DNA of 64,000 bases from Chlorogloeopsis sp. ULAP01 (GCF_030381805.1 NZ_JAUDRH010000018.1:62001-126000), one strand, 5' to 3'. Counted from the first letter of the stretch, positions 50,997 to 59,521 are shown. Program-made: numbers and translations. The notes: generated from the letters alone by a model not told the origin.

Positions 50997-51717
50997 GTTT
51001 TAGCAGTTTAAAATCAAGTCTATAAACTGCTCTTTACTTTCATGAGTACAAGAGCGATAGTTTATGTTATGAGTCGATGACTTAAGAGATGATTTATAAA
51101 ATTGTAGGGTGTGTTAAAGCACAACAGTGTAACGCACCAAATTTTTTGGTACATTACGGCTATTTCTTGCTCTCCTAAACTCCCAAATCTTTCCATAGCC
51201 GTAAAACAACGGTAATAAAACGAGAACTCAGAGCGGCGGCTTCCGCCGCTCTGAAGTTCGGTGGGCAGAACATCTAACCATTTTTACCTCCCCTAAATCC
51301 TACATAATATTTGCTGTTAATTTTGGCTATGAATCACATCAAAGCTATCTTAGGTTATCTAATTTGCAAAATCCTGTGATGTCTTTAATGTAAAGAATTT
51401 GGCAGATATTTTTTCTTGTTTACATAAAAGTTAATAATATAAAAAATATTTTAAAACAATGTCAATAAATTTGAGGAAGATAGTTAATAAAATCTGCAAA
51501 AAAAGACGGATGATTGTGATTAACGTTAAAAATAAAAAACCAAAAAATTGCAAAAGATTCTTCTCAATCAGTTGTTACAACTTCAAGTGATGATTCAATT
51601 AATCAGGTGACAAATAACGTTATAATATTCAGCCTTCGCCATTAGTCAGAACTAAAAAAATGCTGGACTAATGATGAGTATGACCAGTAAACTAACAACA
51701 CTAAACGAACAATAATT
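50997..51717. other. Long intergenic region upstream of glgP
   Basis: No gene seen. It has a GTAGGGTGTGTTAAAGCAC / GTAACGCACC dispersed repeat (51105-51140) and a very stable hairpin at 51224-51259 (CAGAGCGGCGG-CTT-CCGCCGCTCTG). The remaining 450 AT-rich bases probably include the glgP promoter and a long 5' leader. Confidence 0.5.
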
Positions 51718-53925
51718 ATGACTAAAAGCATGAGTGCGGCACTGCGCTTACGTGAAAAATTACCTTTTCCACTACAGCGTTTAGCAGATTTAGCTTACAA
51801 TTACTGGTGGTCTTGGACGAGCGATCGCATTGCCTTATTCCAAACCATCGATCCTCAAGAATGGGAACGCTGCGGACACAATCCAGTCGCAATATTAGAA
51901 TCAGCAACATACGAACGCCTTACCCAACTAGCAGAAGATCCGTTTTATCTCAAACAAATTTCTGCCCTCGGCAGAGAGTTTGATGAATACATGATGCAGA
52001 AAAATACGTGGGTGAGTCGGGTAGCACCGCAAGTTTCCGCCGAACATCCCATAGCATACTTCTGCGCCGAATTTGGCATCCATGAATCTCTGCCCGTCTA
52101 CTCTGGGGGTTTAGGCATCCTTGCAGGGGATCACCTCAAATCTGCATCAGACTTGGGCGTACCGATGGTGGGGATCGGGTTGCTTTATCGCCAAGGTTAC
52201 TTTCGGCAGCGCTTGAATCGTAGCGGTTGGCAAGAGGATTACTATGTAGACAATCCTTTTCACCGGATGCCCTTGGAATTAATCAAAAACGAGCAAGGGG
52301 AAGCGCTTACCATTGAATTAGAAATTCGCCAGCGCCGGGTGAAAGTGCAAGTTTGGCAAGTGCAAGTAGGGCGAGTCACGCTTTATTTGTTAGATAGCGA
52401 TCGCCATGACAACGATCCCATTGATCGCTGGCTCACCGGACATCTCTACGGTGGTAATCAAGAAACCCGCATTGCTCAAGAAGTTGTGTTGGGAATTGGT
52501 GGTGTCCGCGCCCTTACCGCTTTAGGTATTAAGCCATCCGTCTATCACCTCAACGAAGGACATGCCGCCTTCTGCACCTTAGAAATTGCTCGCCAAAAAA
52601 TTGAGCAGACAGGCAAATCCTTCTACGATATCGAAGCCGATGTCCGCAAGCAGTGCGTATTTACCACCCATACACCCGTTCCTGCCGGGCATGACGTCTT
52701 CTCTCCCGACTTGATGGACTCCTTCTTTGCCCACTACTGGACACAACTGCGTCTTTCCCGCCAACAATTTTTGGCATTGGGCGCACGCCGACTTGGCGAT
52801 CCCTGGGAACCCTTTGGCATGACTGTTTTGGCACTGCGGATGTGTCGTACTTCCAACGGTGTCAGCGAATTGCACGGACGGGTTTCCCGCCAGATGTGGA
52901 CAGTTCTATATCCAAATCGCTCCGAAGACAACGTTCCGATTGGTTACATTACCAATGGCGTCCATGCACCCACTTGGACTGCTCCTTTAATGGCAGATTT
53001 ATACAATCAGTATTTGGGAGCAGATTGGAAAACTCGTGCTGTCGATCCCCAAATGTGGGAGAAAGTAGAAGATATTCCCAACGCAGAATTATGGTGGCGA
53101 CATCAAATTCTCAAAGAAAGACTAGTTGCCCATACCCGCCATAAGGTAAAAATAGCCAGAGAAGGGCGAGGCGAAGAATACGAAAGAATTCAAGCCATCA
53201 ACACCCTACTAGATCCCAAAGCCCTAACCATCGGATTTGCCAGACGTTTTTCGCCTTACAAACGCGGACATTTACTACTGCGGGATCTTGATCGCGCCTT
53301 ACGGATTTTTGGCAATAGCGATCGCCCAGTCCAAATTGTCTTCTCCGGCAAAGCCCATCCCGCCGACGAAGAAGGCAAGCGGATCATTCAACGCTTGATG
53401 GAGTGGTGCAGACATCCAGCGATCGTCAACCGTGTCGCTTTTATCGAAGACTACGATATCTACACCGCTACCAAACTCGTGCAAGGCGTTGATGTTTGGT
53501 TAAACAATCCCCGTCGCCCCCTCGAAGCATCCGGTACAAGCGGACAAAAAGTCTGCTTTAACGGTGGTATCAATTGCAGCGTTCTCGATGGCTGGTGGTG
53601 CGAAGGCTATCAAGCCGATGCCAACGGCAAAGGTATTAACGGCTGGGCAATTGGCGAAGATGCCCACACTAGTGATCAGGAATTGCAAGACCGGATTGAT
53701 TCCGAATCATTGTATCAATTGTTAGAGGAGGAAATAGTTCCCCTCTACTACAATCAAGATGAAAAAGGCATTCCTCACGGTTGGGTGCAGATGATGAAGG
53801 CATCAATTAAGACAAATGCACCCCTATTTAACACCGACAGAATGATTGCCGATTACGTTTCTCAGGTGTATGTGCCAGAAATTTCTGTCGCAGTGCCACC
53901 AATTTTAGCGAAAGTTTCAGTGTAA
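51718..53925 (+). CDS. glgP: Alpha-glucan (glycogen) phosphorylase
   Basis: A 735-residue GT35 phosphorylase of the DUF3417-containing type, releasing glucose-1-phosphate from glycogen. The N-terminal DUF3417 part has FPLQRLADLAYNYWWSWTSD. The catalytic core has AYFCAEFGIHESLPVYSGGL, HLNEGHAAFCTLEIARQ, FARRFSPYKRGHLLLRD and the PLP-lysine region EASGTSGQKVCFNGG. It appears complete. About 300 coding bases of its 3' end plus the terminator are duplicated at 54922-55290. Confidence 0.93.
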   Translation: MTKSMSAALRLREKLPFPLQRLADLAYNYWWSWTSDRIALFQTIDPQEWERCGHNPVAILESATYERLTQLAEDPFYLKQISALGREFDEYMMQKNTWVSRVAPQVSAEHPIAYFCAEFGIHESLPVYSGGLGILAGDHLKSASDLGVPMVGIGLLYRQGYFRQRLNRSGWQEDYYVDNPFHRMPLELIKNEQGEALTIELEIRQRRVKVQVWQVQVGRVTLYLLDSDRHDNDPIDRWLTGHLYGGNQETRIAQEVVLGIGGVRALTALGIKPSVYHLNEGHAAFCTLEIARQKIEQTGKSFYDIEADVRKQCVFTTHTPVPAGHDVFSPDLMDSFFAHYWTQLRLSRQQFLALGARRLGDPWEPFGMTVLALRMCRTSNGVSELHGRVSRQMWTVLYPNRSEDNVPIGYITNGVHAPTWTAPLMADLYNQYLGADWKTRAVDPQMWEKVEDIPNAELWWRHQILKERLVAHTRHKVKIAREGRGEEYERIQAINTLLDPKALTIGFARRFSPYKRGHLLLRDLDRALRIFGNSDRPVQIVFSGKAHPADEEGKRIIQRLMEWCRHPAIVNRVAFIEDYDIYTATKLVQGVDVWLNNPRRPLEASGTSGQKVCFNGGINCSVLDGWWCEGYQADANGKGINGWAIGEDAHTSDQELQDRIDSESLYQLLEEEIVPLYYNQDEKGIPHGWVQMMKASIKTNAPLFNTDRMIADYVSQVYVPEISVAVPPILAKVSV

Positions 53926-53948
53926 AGGTTGGATAAAATTTATGCATT

Positions 53949-53980
53949 TAGGGTGGGTGTTTTTGCCTGCCCTTTTTTGT
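53949..53980 (+). terminator. glgP terminator
   Basis: GGGTGGG-TGTTTTTG-CCTGCCC followed by TTTTTTG; the stem uses two G-T pairs. The duplicate at about 55250-55280 has GGGTGGG/CCTACCC, keeping the stem. Confidence 0.7.
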
Positions 53981-54128
53981 GTGTACTAACCCTACTCACA
54001 ATCTTTGTTTAATGCTCTCAATAGGGATGTTATGTAGAACAACCTAACATAGCCGGGTATGACGGGCAATTGCCCACCTTGCTTTTCGTGTAAGGTACTA
54101 TAGAGTTGAATTCTGAGGAGCTAAGGGT

Positions 54129-54503
54129 ATGACTTTAGCATCAAATGGGCAAGCGGCTATTATCCGTACAGAACGTGGACTGACGATAGCAGGTACACGC
54201 ATTACCCTCTATGACGTTATAGATTATCTTGAATCGGGATGGTCGCCAAAACTAATCCGAGATTGGTTGCCTTTAACAGAAGAGCAACTTGAGGTGGCAC
54301 TTTCCTACATCGATACCCACCGTAATGAGGTGGAAGCTGAGTATCAAACCGTTTTGCAAACAGCTCAAGAAATCCAAGATTATTGGCAAGAAAAGAATCG
54401 TGAACGGTTAGCACAAATTGCCAGTATATCCCCCAAACCTGGACAGGAGGAAATCCATGCCAAGCTGCAAGCTTGGAAAGCAAAACTTGGACTAGCTCCA
54501 TGA
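54129..54503 (+). CDS. DUF433 antitoxin-like protein
   Basis: A 124-residue protein with a DUF433 winged helix in the first 75 residues (GLTIAGTRITLYDVIDYLES, PKLIRDWLPLTEEQLEVALS). An extended helical tail (AEYQTVLQTAQEIQDYWQEK) probably wraps the toxin. GAGGAG lies 8 bases upstream. Its stop overlaps the next start (ATGA), the usual coupling of antitoxin and toxin. The pair sits between glgP and a duplicated glgP fragment. Confidence 0.82.
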   Translation: MTLASNGQAAIIRTERGLTIAGTRITLYDVIDYLESGWSPKLIRDWLPLTEEQLEVALSYIDTHRNEVEAEYQTVLQTAQEIQDYWQEKNRERLAQIASISPKPGQEEIHAKLQAWKAKLGLAP

Positions 54504-54892
54504 TCGTTTTGGTTGACCACCACTTGGAGGGTTACATTGTTCTATTACAAGGAGCCTTGGCAAATGGGGGATGGCTTGATTTGTTGTCAATGCATTTTGT
54601 GTTACTTGAAGAAGTTGGGTTAGCAGTTGATAGCAGCGATCGAGTGGTTTGGCGATTTGCTCAACAGAGTCAAATGATTCTTTTGACTGCTAATCGTAAG
54701 ATGAAAGGCAGAGACTCTCTAGAGCAAACAATTCGTGAAGAAAATACGCCTACATCCCTTCCTGTAGTGACGATTGGGAGAGTGGATAGGCTAAGTAACC
54801 GCGAATACCGAGAACAGTGTGCTGCTCGTCTTGCTGAAATTATCATGTATCCCGAAATTTGTGTAGGAGTTGGTCGGGTATTTATTCCATAA
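54500..54892 (+). CDS. PIN-like toxin partner of DUF433
   Basis: A 130-residue protein starting MIVLVDHHLEGYIVLLQGAL. The first Asp-containing strand and the LTANRKMKGRDSLEQTIREE segment (Asn/Lys/Asp near the second active-site strand) fit PIN-like nucleases paired with DUF433, although the canonical DE pair is DH here. The ending ICVGVGRVFIP is typical of this subfamily. The 4-base ATGA overlap with the antitoxin supports a toxin role. Catalysis is uncertain because of the altered acidic site. Confidence 0.72.
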   Translation: MIVLVDHHLEGYIVLLQGALANGGWLDLLSMHFVLLEEVGLAVDSSDRVVWRFAQQSQMILLTANRKMKGRDSLEQTIREENTPTSLPVVTIGRVDRLSNREYREQCAARLAEIIMYPEICVGVGRVFIP

Positions 54893-54921
54893 AGTTTTCT
54901 AGTTGAAATATTCGTGCATTC

Positions 54922-55224
54922 GACGGTAAAGGTATTAACTGCTGGGCAATTGGCGAAGATGCCCACACTAGTGATCAGAAATTGCAAGACCGCATTGATT
55001 CGGAATCACTGTATCAATTGTTAGAAGAGGAAATAGTACCCCTCTACTACACTCAAGATGAAAAAGGCATTCCCCACGGTTGGGTGCAGATGATGAAGGC
55101 ATCAATTAAGACAAATACACCCCTATTTAACACCGACAGAATGATTGCCGATTACGTTTCTCAGGTGTATGTACCAGAAATTTCTCTGGCAGTGCCACCA
55201 ATTTTAGCGAAAGTTTCTGTGTAA
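54922..55224 (+). pseudogene. Duplicated 3' fragment of glgP
   Basis: It reads DGKGINCWAIGEDAHTSDQK onward to PPILAKVSV-stop, about 95 percent like the last 100 codons of glgP (from 53623). The similarity continues through the stop and the terminator to about 55290. No start or PLP region is present, so it is a remnant. A GGC to TGC change turns Gly into Cys, and other substitutions are mostly at third positions, suggesting it was once under selection in a second glgP allele. Confidence 0.88.
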
Positions 55225-55696
55225 GGGTTGGATAAAATTTATGCATCAAGGGTGGGTGTTTTGCCTACCCTTTTTTGTGTGCATACTAATCCCTTTCCTA
55301 AACTCTTAAACTCAGTCCTTCAGTTAATCGTAAACCTGTACCATAAATTAAGCTCATCCCCCGACTGAAGTCTGGGGGATGAAAGCGGGCCGAAGTGAAT
55401 TGGGAATTGGGCATTGGCCAATGCATGAATGCCCCTTGCCCCAAGACGACGGACAACGATTCTGAGCGCCCCTTAAAGGAACGGGCTTCCCCGTCGTCTT
55501 TTGGTGATTTAATCCCTCTTTAATCACTATGGGGAAAGAAAAATAGAGGTAGGTTAGGTTGTAGCTTGCTTCCCCGTAGGGGTACAAAGTGAAACCCAAC
55601 AGAATCGGGGTTTTTAGCGTTGGGTTGAGACAGTGGATGAAGGCGATCGGACAGGAGGAATAATTAAGAGATATAAAGGTGATGGATGCGAGAACC
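55225..55696. other. Spacer with IS-derived element and palindromes
   Basis: It continues the glgP duplicate to about 55290, then holds the IS200/IS605-derived element (55348-55507). A dispersed AACCCAAC/GTTGGGTT palindrome region follows (55555-55628). No gene seen. Confidence 0.55.
55348..55507. mobile_element. IS200/IS605-derived palindromic element, copy 2
   Basis: A near-identical partner of 46722-46879. The left hairpin is CCCCCGACTGAAGTCTGGGGG, the exact reverse complement of the hairpin in copy 1. The rest of the element, including CCCCTTGCCCCAAGACGACG and the CCGTCGTCTTTTGGTGA end, is in the same orientation. It is non-coding. Confidence 0.68.
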
Positions 55697-55779
55697 AGCT
55701 AACACGGCGTTGCAACGGGCGGTAGGGGGCGATCGGTTATAATTCAAGAACATACCGCCGTTGAACTTTGTTGTTAGAC
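55697..55779 (+). other. attC-like recombination site 1
   Basis: Left end AGCTAAC (one mismatch to RYYYAAC), right end GTTAGAC (fits GTTRRRY), 83 bp apart. Inside, CAACGGGCGGTA pairs with TACCGCCGTTG leaving one extra G unpaired, like the extrahelical base of attC. CTAACA pairs imperfectly with TGTTAG. This folded single-strand design is diagnostic of integron attC sites. Confidence 0.68.
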
Positions 55780-55852
55780 GGGCATGACCGGGACCATTAC
55801 CCGCCCAATGATCTGCTTGGTCCCTAGTAAACTCAACTAGAAGGAGGGTGCC

Positions 55853-56314
55853 GTGAAATCCATACCTCATGTTATGTTCGCAGCAGTTGTGTCCCTACTT
55901 GTTGGTATGCCTTCAGGTTGGGCTCAGCACAAAATGATCGCGCCTGACGATCTGAAATGGACCGATATTTCGTCTTTGCCACCAGGTGCGAAGATAGCCG
56001 TCATCGAGGGACCACTGAACGAGGCTGTTCCCTTGACGTTCCGATTGAAGTTCCCTGCAAATTATCAGATTCCCGCGCATTGGCATCCGGCCGTGGAGCG
56101 AGTGACGGTGATTTCCGGTACCTTCTATATGGGCGTGGGCGACAAACTGGACATGAAGAAATCGATGGCCCTGAGTCCGGGAAGCATGATGATTATGCAG
56201 CCAAAGACGAACCATTTTGCCTGGACCAAAGGAGAGGTCGTAGTGCAGCTCAATGGAAACGGCCCATGGGCCGTTACGTACGTCAATCCCGCGGATGACC
56301 CCAGAAAGAAATGA
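55853..56314 (+). CDS. Exported cupin protein carried as an integron-type cassette
   Basis: A 153-residue protein. The signal peptide is residues 1-24 (VMFAAVVSLLVGMPSGWAQ). The cupin domain has IPAHWHPAVERVTVISGTFY and a second half ending KTNHFAWTKGEVV; the HxH and Glu metal ligands are present. It starts at a GTG with AAGGAGG 5 bases upstream. Codon third positions are visibly richer in G and C than in neighbours, indicating foreign origin. The stop is 9 bases before an attC-like site, and another lies 74 bases upstream of the start, the layout of a gene cassette. Enzymatic role unknown. Confidence 0.85.
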   Translation: MKSIPHVMFAAVVSLLVGMPSGWAQHKMIAPDDLKWTDISSLPPGAKIAVIEGPLNEAVPLTFRLKFPANYQIPAHWHPAVERVTVISGTFYMGVGDKLDMKKSMALSPGSMMIMQPKTNHFAWTKGEVVVQLNGNGPWAVTYVNPADDPRKK

Positions 56315-56322
56315 GGCAGCCC

Positions 56323-56380
56323 GCCTAACCACGTCTTGCACCGGGCGCTCGACCAGCGCCGATGAAGGCGCGCGTTAGAT
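56323..56380 (+). other. attC-like recombination site 2
   Basis: Perfect boxes: GCCTAAC (RYYYAAC) and GTTAGAT (GTTRRRY), 58 bp total. Inner arms CGGGCGCT and AGCGCCG pair with one unpaired G. Next to them CGTCTTGCAC and GATGAAGGCG pair with wobble and a spacer. The CTAAC/GTTAG ends are complementary. Size, boxes and extrahelical base all match attC. Confidence 0.78.
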
Positions 56381-57035
56381 GGAGAACCGATAAATCTTCA
56401 TGTGATTTGTAGTCGAAGCTTGATTTCACAATTCTGTAGCAGAAACTGTATTGGGGCTTCTTTACTCTGGTCTTACTGCTGCGGGCTTTACTGGAGTTAA
56501 GTACAATAACACTGCAAACCATTTCTTGGGACTGTGTATCGCTAGACCAGCACAAAGTGTTTGTTGCCATTAGTCCCAGAACTGAAGACCATATAGTTGT
56601 AACAGTTGAGGCACGAGTAGATTAGAGTGCAGGGTATTCTGCCTTCTAGAAAGTCTTTATTTATCTTCTCAGTCATCGTCAAAACGTCCAGCTTGCTAGA
56701 GTTGTTACTTTCAATCAGAAATCCCCAACCCTATCCCACCTTAACACATTCGTTTCATCAAGGCTCCTTCCCTCCAACAATTGTCAATCATGATGAGAAT
56801 AGGATTACCCAAAGAGGTGAGAACGATTATTGGGCGAGGTGGTACCGGAACTTCATTTCATCGCTGATGAAGTTTTTGAGCGAACCGCAGTGGATGTTGC
56901 TATGTTGGCTCATGGTCTGGATGCTGAAATAATTCGCAACTCTGGTTCTGGCACTCTGCCAGATGAACAAAACTAGAAAGCTTTGGATAAAATTAAGAAA
57001 CTATAAGACATTGCAGTGTTTTCTGCTATTGAGAC
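56381..57035. other. Region of gene fragments
   Basis: No intact gene. At 56443-56624 one frame reads QKLYWGFFTLVLLLRALLEL then ISWDCVSLDQHKVFVAISPR and ends EARVD-stop. An alternative frame reads VAETVLGLLYSGLTAAGFTG. At 56821-56976 a frame reads ERLLGEVVPELHFIADEVFE, then DVAMLAHGLDAEIIRNSGSG and ends DEQN-stop, without a start. Neither fragment is recognised. Confidence 0.45.
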
Positions 57036-57275
57036 ATGACTGAATTGCTTCAACAGGCGATCGCTCAAATCCAACAACTCCCGCCAGATCAGCAAGATGC
57101 GATCGCATCTCGGTTGTTGGCACAGTTGCAAGATGAGCAAAAATGGGAAGCTCGTTTTGCTACTACGACAGATAATCAATGGGATCGGATGGCTGCAATG
57201 GTACGTCAGGAAATAGCCAAAGATGAAACGGTTCCACTTGATCAGGTCTTCCCAACACAAACATTCTGCACTTAA
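57036..57275 (+). CDS. Orphan antitoxin-like protein
   Basis: A 79-residue protein starting MTELLQQAIAQIQQLPPDQQ. The N-terminal (L..AI..I..LP...QD.IA) pattern is that of small cyanobacterial antitoxins paired with RelE/ParE-like or PemK-like toxins. The C-terminal WDRMAAMVRQEIAKDETVPL is the toxin-binding tail. No toxin gene follows on this strand; 24 bases on, the sequence turns into repeats and the convergent VapC gene. It may be an orphan or may act in trans. Confidence 0.62.
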   Translation: MTELLQQAIAQIQQLPPDQQDAIASRLLAQLQDEQKWEARFATTTDNQWDRMAAMVRQEIAKDETVPLDQVFPTQTFCT

Positions 57276-57338
57276 AGATGAGCGATCGCTTATTGATTCG
57301 GCTGGGGTAGAGGCGATTGCACACTCATAATAGATTTT

Positions 57339-57791
57339 TTATAGAAGGGGTAGAATAGAAAAATCTGAAAATAGTTGAATATCAAAATCTGTATTTCTAA
57401 ACTTGTTTACTAACCGTTGATCTTGGGTAAGTAAAGGTGCATTCTTCTGCTGTGAAAGAGCAACATAGCAAGCATCATAGGCAGAAATTCCATGAGTCAC
57501 GCTAATGGTAAGTGCTTCCAACATAAGGTCATCTGTGGGAGTTGTAGTGAGGCGGAGTAATTTGAGATCCGCTAAATTCGCCTGTGCTTCTGTAACATCA
57601 TACAATCCAGCACGAATATATTTCCAGGCAATGTTTGTGCATTCGATATAAAACAAATCTGGGATATAAAGTCGAGCGTCAGGATTACTTAAATGGGCAA
57701 AAAGCAGATCAACTTTGGGTGTCAGTGGATCGATAATAAATTTCTTAATGCCAACACTGGCATCGACAACGCATTTGAGGGAAACACTCAT
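57339..57791 (-). CDS. VapC-type PIN-domain toxin
   Basis: A 150-residue PIN nuclease. Acidic residues: Asp in KCVVDASVGIKKF, Glu in LFYIECTNIAWKY, Asp in HGISAYDACYVALSQQ and Asp in LLTQDQRLVNKF, a full PIN set. Such toxins cleave tRNA or rRNA. The start overlaps the stop of the upstream UPF0175 gene by 4 bases, making a classic antitoxin-toxin pair. It looks intact. Confidence 0.87.
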   Translation of the reverse strand: MSVSLKCVVDASVGIKKFIIDPLTPKVDLLFAHLSNPDARLYIPDLFYIECTNIAWKYIRAGLYDVTEAQANLADLKLLRLTTTPTDDLMLEALTISVTHGISAYDACYVALSQQKNAPLLTQDQRLVNKFRNTDFDIQLFSDFSILPLL

Positions 57792-58156
57792 CTGGCTCGA
57801 TCTTCTTGAAGCAGAATGAGGCTGTCAGGCAAATTGTGTTGAGCCGGAGAAAACGTTCGTCGTTGCTCAATGCGTTGGAGAATTTCCGTCTGAGTTGGCT
57901 GTACTTGTTCTAGCTCTGGATGGTTTGCCTCCAGTGTTTTTAAGTCTTGCTGGAATTCCTTAACACTGTAATGAATGGGAATTTTACGACTGGCTAAAAC
58001 GCGCTGAAATTCTAGTTGATTGATGCCTGCAAATTGGCTGGCTGTACCCAACGTAATTTTCTCCTGCTCAAACAGCATAATTGCAATTTCTAGCTTCAAT
58101 TCGTCCTCACTCATCTTTGTTGCTCGGACGATATCGTCAGGAATGACAATACTCAT
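57788..58156 (-). CDS. UPF0175-family antitoxin
   Basis: A 122-residue UPF0175 protein. MSEDELKLEIAIMLFEQEKI leads into the HTH-like GTASQFAGINQLEFQRVLAS and RKIPIHYSVKEFQQDLKTL. The family supplies antitoxins for PIN toxins in cyanobacteria. The C-terminal 40 residues are an additional disordered tail. It lies upstream of, and overlaps, the VapC gene. Autoregulation through the N-terminal DNA-binding part is expected. Confidence 0.83.
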   Translation of the reverse strand: MSIVIPDDIVRATKMSEDELKLEIAIMLFEQEKITLGTASQFAGINQLEFQRVLASRKIPIHYSVKEFQQDLKTLEANHPELEQVQPTQTEILQRIEQRRTFSPAQHNLPDSLILLQEDRAR

Positions 58157-58306
58157 AACGGCAGCACCTAGAATTATATTTGCTATGGTTTCAGCATAAG
58201 CGATCGCTTATTGATTCGGTCGGAGTAGAGGCGATCGCATTGGTAAGTTATTAGACTATGCAATGGGAATATGGCACGATCAGCAATACAAGCAAAGACG
58301 AGTGCT

Positions 58307-59101
58307 ATGAAAATTTGGCAAGCTGATTTTTATCGTCGCCCGCAACAGGATGCATCTGAGCAAGTTTTGTGGGATTTGTTGATTTGCGATCGCGATCGGA
58401 GTTTTCAGTATGAAGCTAGCTGCCCCCAGCATGAGGTGAATTCTAACTGGGTTGCTTCTCAGCTGCAACTAGCAGCAACTGTTGAAGGGCTACCAGATGT
58501 AATTCAAGTATTTCGCCCTCAATCTTTGGGTTTATTTGAACAAGCTGGACGTAGCCTGGGTATTAATGTTGAGCCTACTCGTCGTACTTTTGCCCTCAAG
58601 CAGTGGTTGCAGGCAAAAGACTATCCAGCTGTTGTAGATAAACCACCTCCTGCGCCATTACCGGAAAATCTCTGGGGAGAAGAGTGGCGTTTTGCAGCAA
58701 TGACGGCAGGTAACTTAGTGGAGGCGTTCGCAGAGCTTCCTATTCCCATTTTGGTGATGCCAGAGTTTCTGTTGCCGATTAATTTGGGTTTGGCATCAAC
58801 AGTGGCAGTTCCCGGTGTAGTAATTTATGGGGGACGACAATCGATGCGCTTGGCGCGGTGGTTGCAACAAGCACGCCCTGTGGCTTTAAATTATGTTGCA
58901 GGTGCGCCCGATGGGTTAGTGTTGGAAGCTGGTTTAGTAGATAGATGGATTCTTGCTACCTTTGAAGATGCAGAAGTAGCAGCAGCAGCTAAGTTTTATG
59001 AACAACGCAAGCAGCAAAGCCGTGGATTACATTTTTTACTCGTGCAGCCAGATGATTCGGGTTTAACTTACAGTGGTTTTTGGTTATTGCAGGCGGAGTG
59101 A
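58307..59101 (+). CDS. Tab2/Atab2-family RNA-binding protein
   Basis: A 264-residue protein of the Tab2/Atab2 family. Start MKIWQADFYRRP, middle LPDVIQVFRPQSLGLFEQAG, PLPENLWGEEWRFAAMTAGN, end GLHFLLVQPDDSGLTYSGFW. In algae and plants homologues bind the psaB 5' leader and control photosystem I translation; in cyanobacteria the role is not proven. The ATG at 58307 fits the family start, although the frame is open from 58271. It lies beside a toxin-antitoxin island without functional link. Confidence 0.88.
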   Translation: MKIWQADFYRRPQQDASEQVLWDLLICDRDRSFQYEASCPQHEVNSNWVASQLQLAATVEGLPDVIQVFRPQSLGLFEQAGRSLGINVEPTRRTFALKQWLQAKDYPAVVDKPPPAPLPENLWGEEWRFAAMTAGNLVEAFAELPIPILVMPEFLLPINLGLASTVAVPGVVIYGGRQSMRLARWLQQARPVALNYVAGAPDGLVLEAGLVDRWILATFEDAEVAAAAKFYEQRKQQSRGLHFLLVQPDDSGLTYSGFWLLQAE

Positions 59102-59257
59102 TATCAATGTTGCCGGAATTCAAAGAAATAGTATAACAAATGGTATTACTCTTATTTTCGTTTTTTATCCATGTATCCCTTGTAACTAAAACCACTGCCG
59201 AAACCACCCCCAAATATGATGATTATTTTTAAAATTTCCTGATATACAACTACATCC

Positions 59258-59521
59258 TTATTGACCAAAAAGTAAGTTAAAAATCCAAAAAAATACTAAA
59301 AATATAATAATTGTAATTAGAGTATATAATCTAGCTGATTGTGTATCAGCAAAAGCTCTTTCATCATCTTTTTCTACAATATCCAGTATTCGGGAAATAT
59401 GCTGTTCGTTGATTTTGTCTTGAATAGGTGAAATTAACGATGAAGAAGAGACACGCTGCATAGAGAGTGTTGCTTGTACAACTCTCCTTAGCGGTGGAGG
59501 CAAATCTTCATAGATCGTCAA
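59258..59521 (-). CDS. Small C-tail-anchored protein, unknown
   Basis: An 87-residue frame starting with TTG at 59521. A soluble part (LPPPLRRVVQATLSMQRVSS; ISRILDIVEKDDERAFADTQ) is followed by a C-terminal membrane segment (YTLITIIIFLVFFWIFNLLF). This resembles DUF2335-type small membrane proteins found near toxin or phage-defence genes, but similarity is weak. It overlaps the end of a 33-residue ORF upstream. The start codon is uncertain. Confidence 0.55.
   Translation of the reverse strand: MTIYEDLPPPLRRVVQATLSMQRVSSSSLISPIQDKINEQHISRILDIVEKDDERAFADTQSARLYTLITIIIFLVFFWIFNLLFGQ

Noticed and set aside
52579..52875. Antisense frames within glgP
   Set aside because: They lie wholly inside conserved phosphorylase coding sequence and have no start signals.
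55590..55628. An ACCCAAC...GTTGGGT palindrome that fits attC end boxes
   Set aside because: Only about 32 bases long with a plain inverted repeat and no inner arms; it is a common cyanobacterial dispersed palindrome.
55913..56341. A 142-codon frame antisense to the cassette cupin gene
   Set aside because: The sense strand has a signal peptide, cupin motifs and a strong ribosome-binding site; the antisense frame runs into the attC site.
56797..56871. A frame starting MRIGLPKE that recalls alanine dehydrogenase or transhydrogenase
   Set aside because: Only the first eight residues fit; the sequence then diverges and stops after 24 codons.
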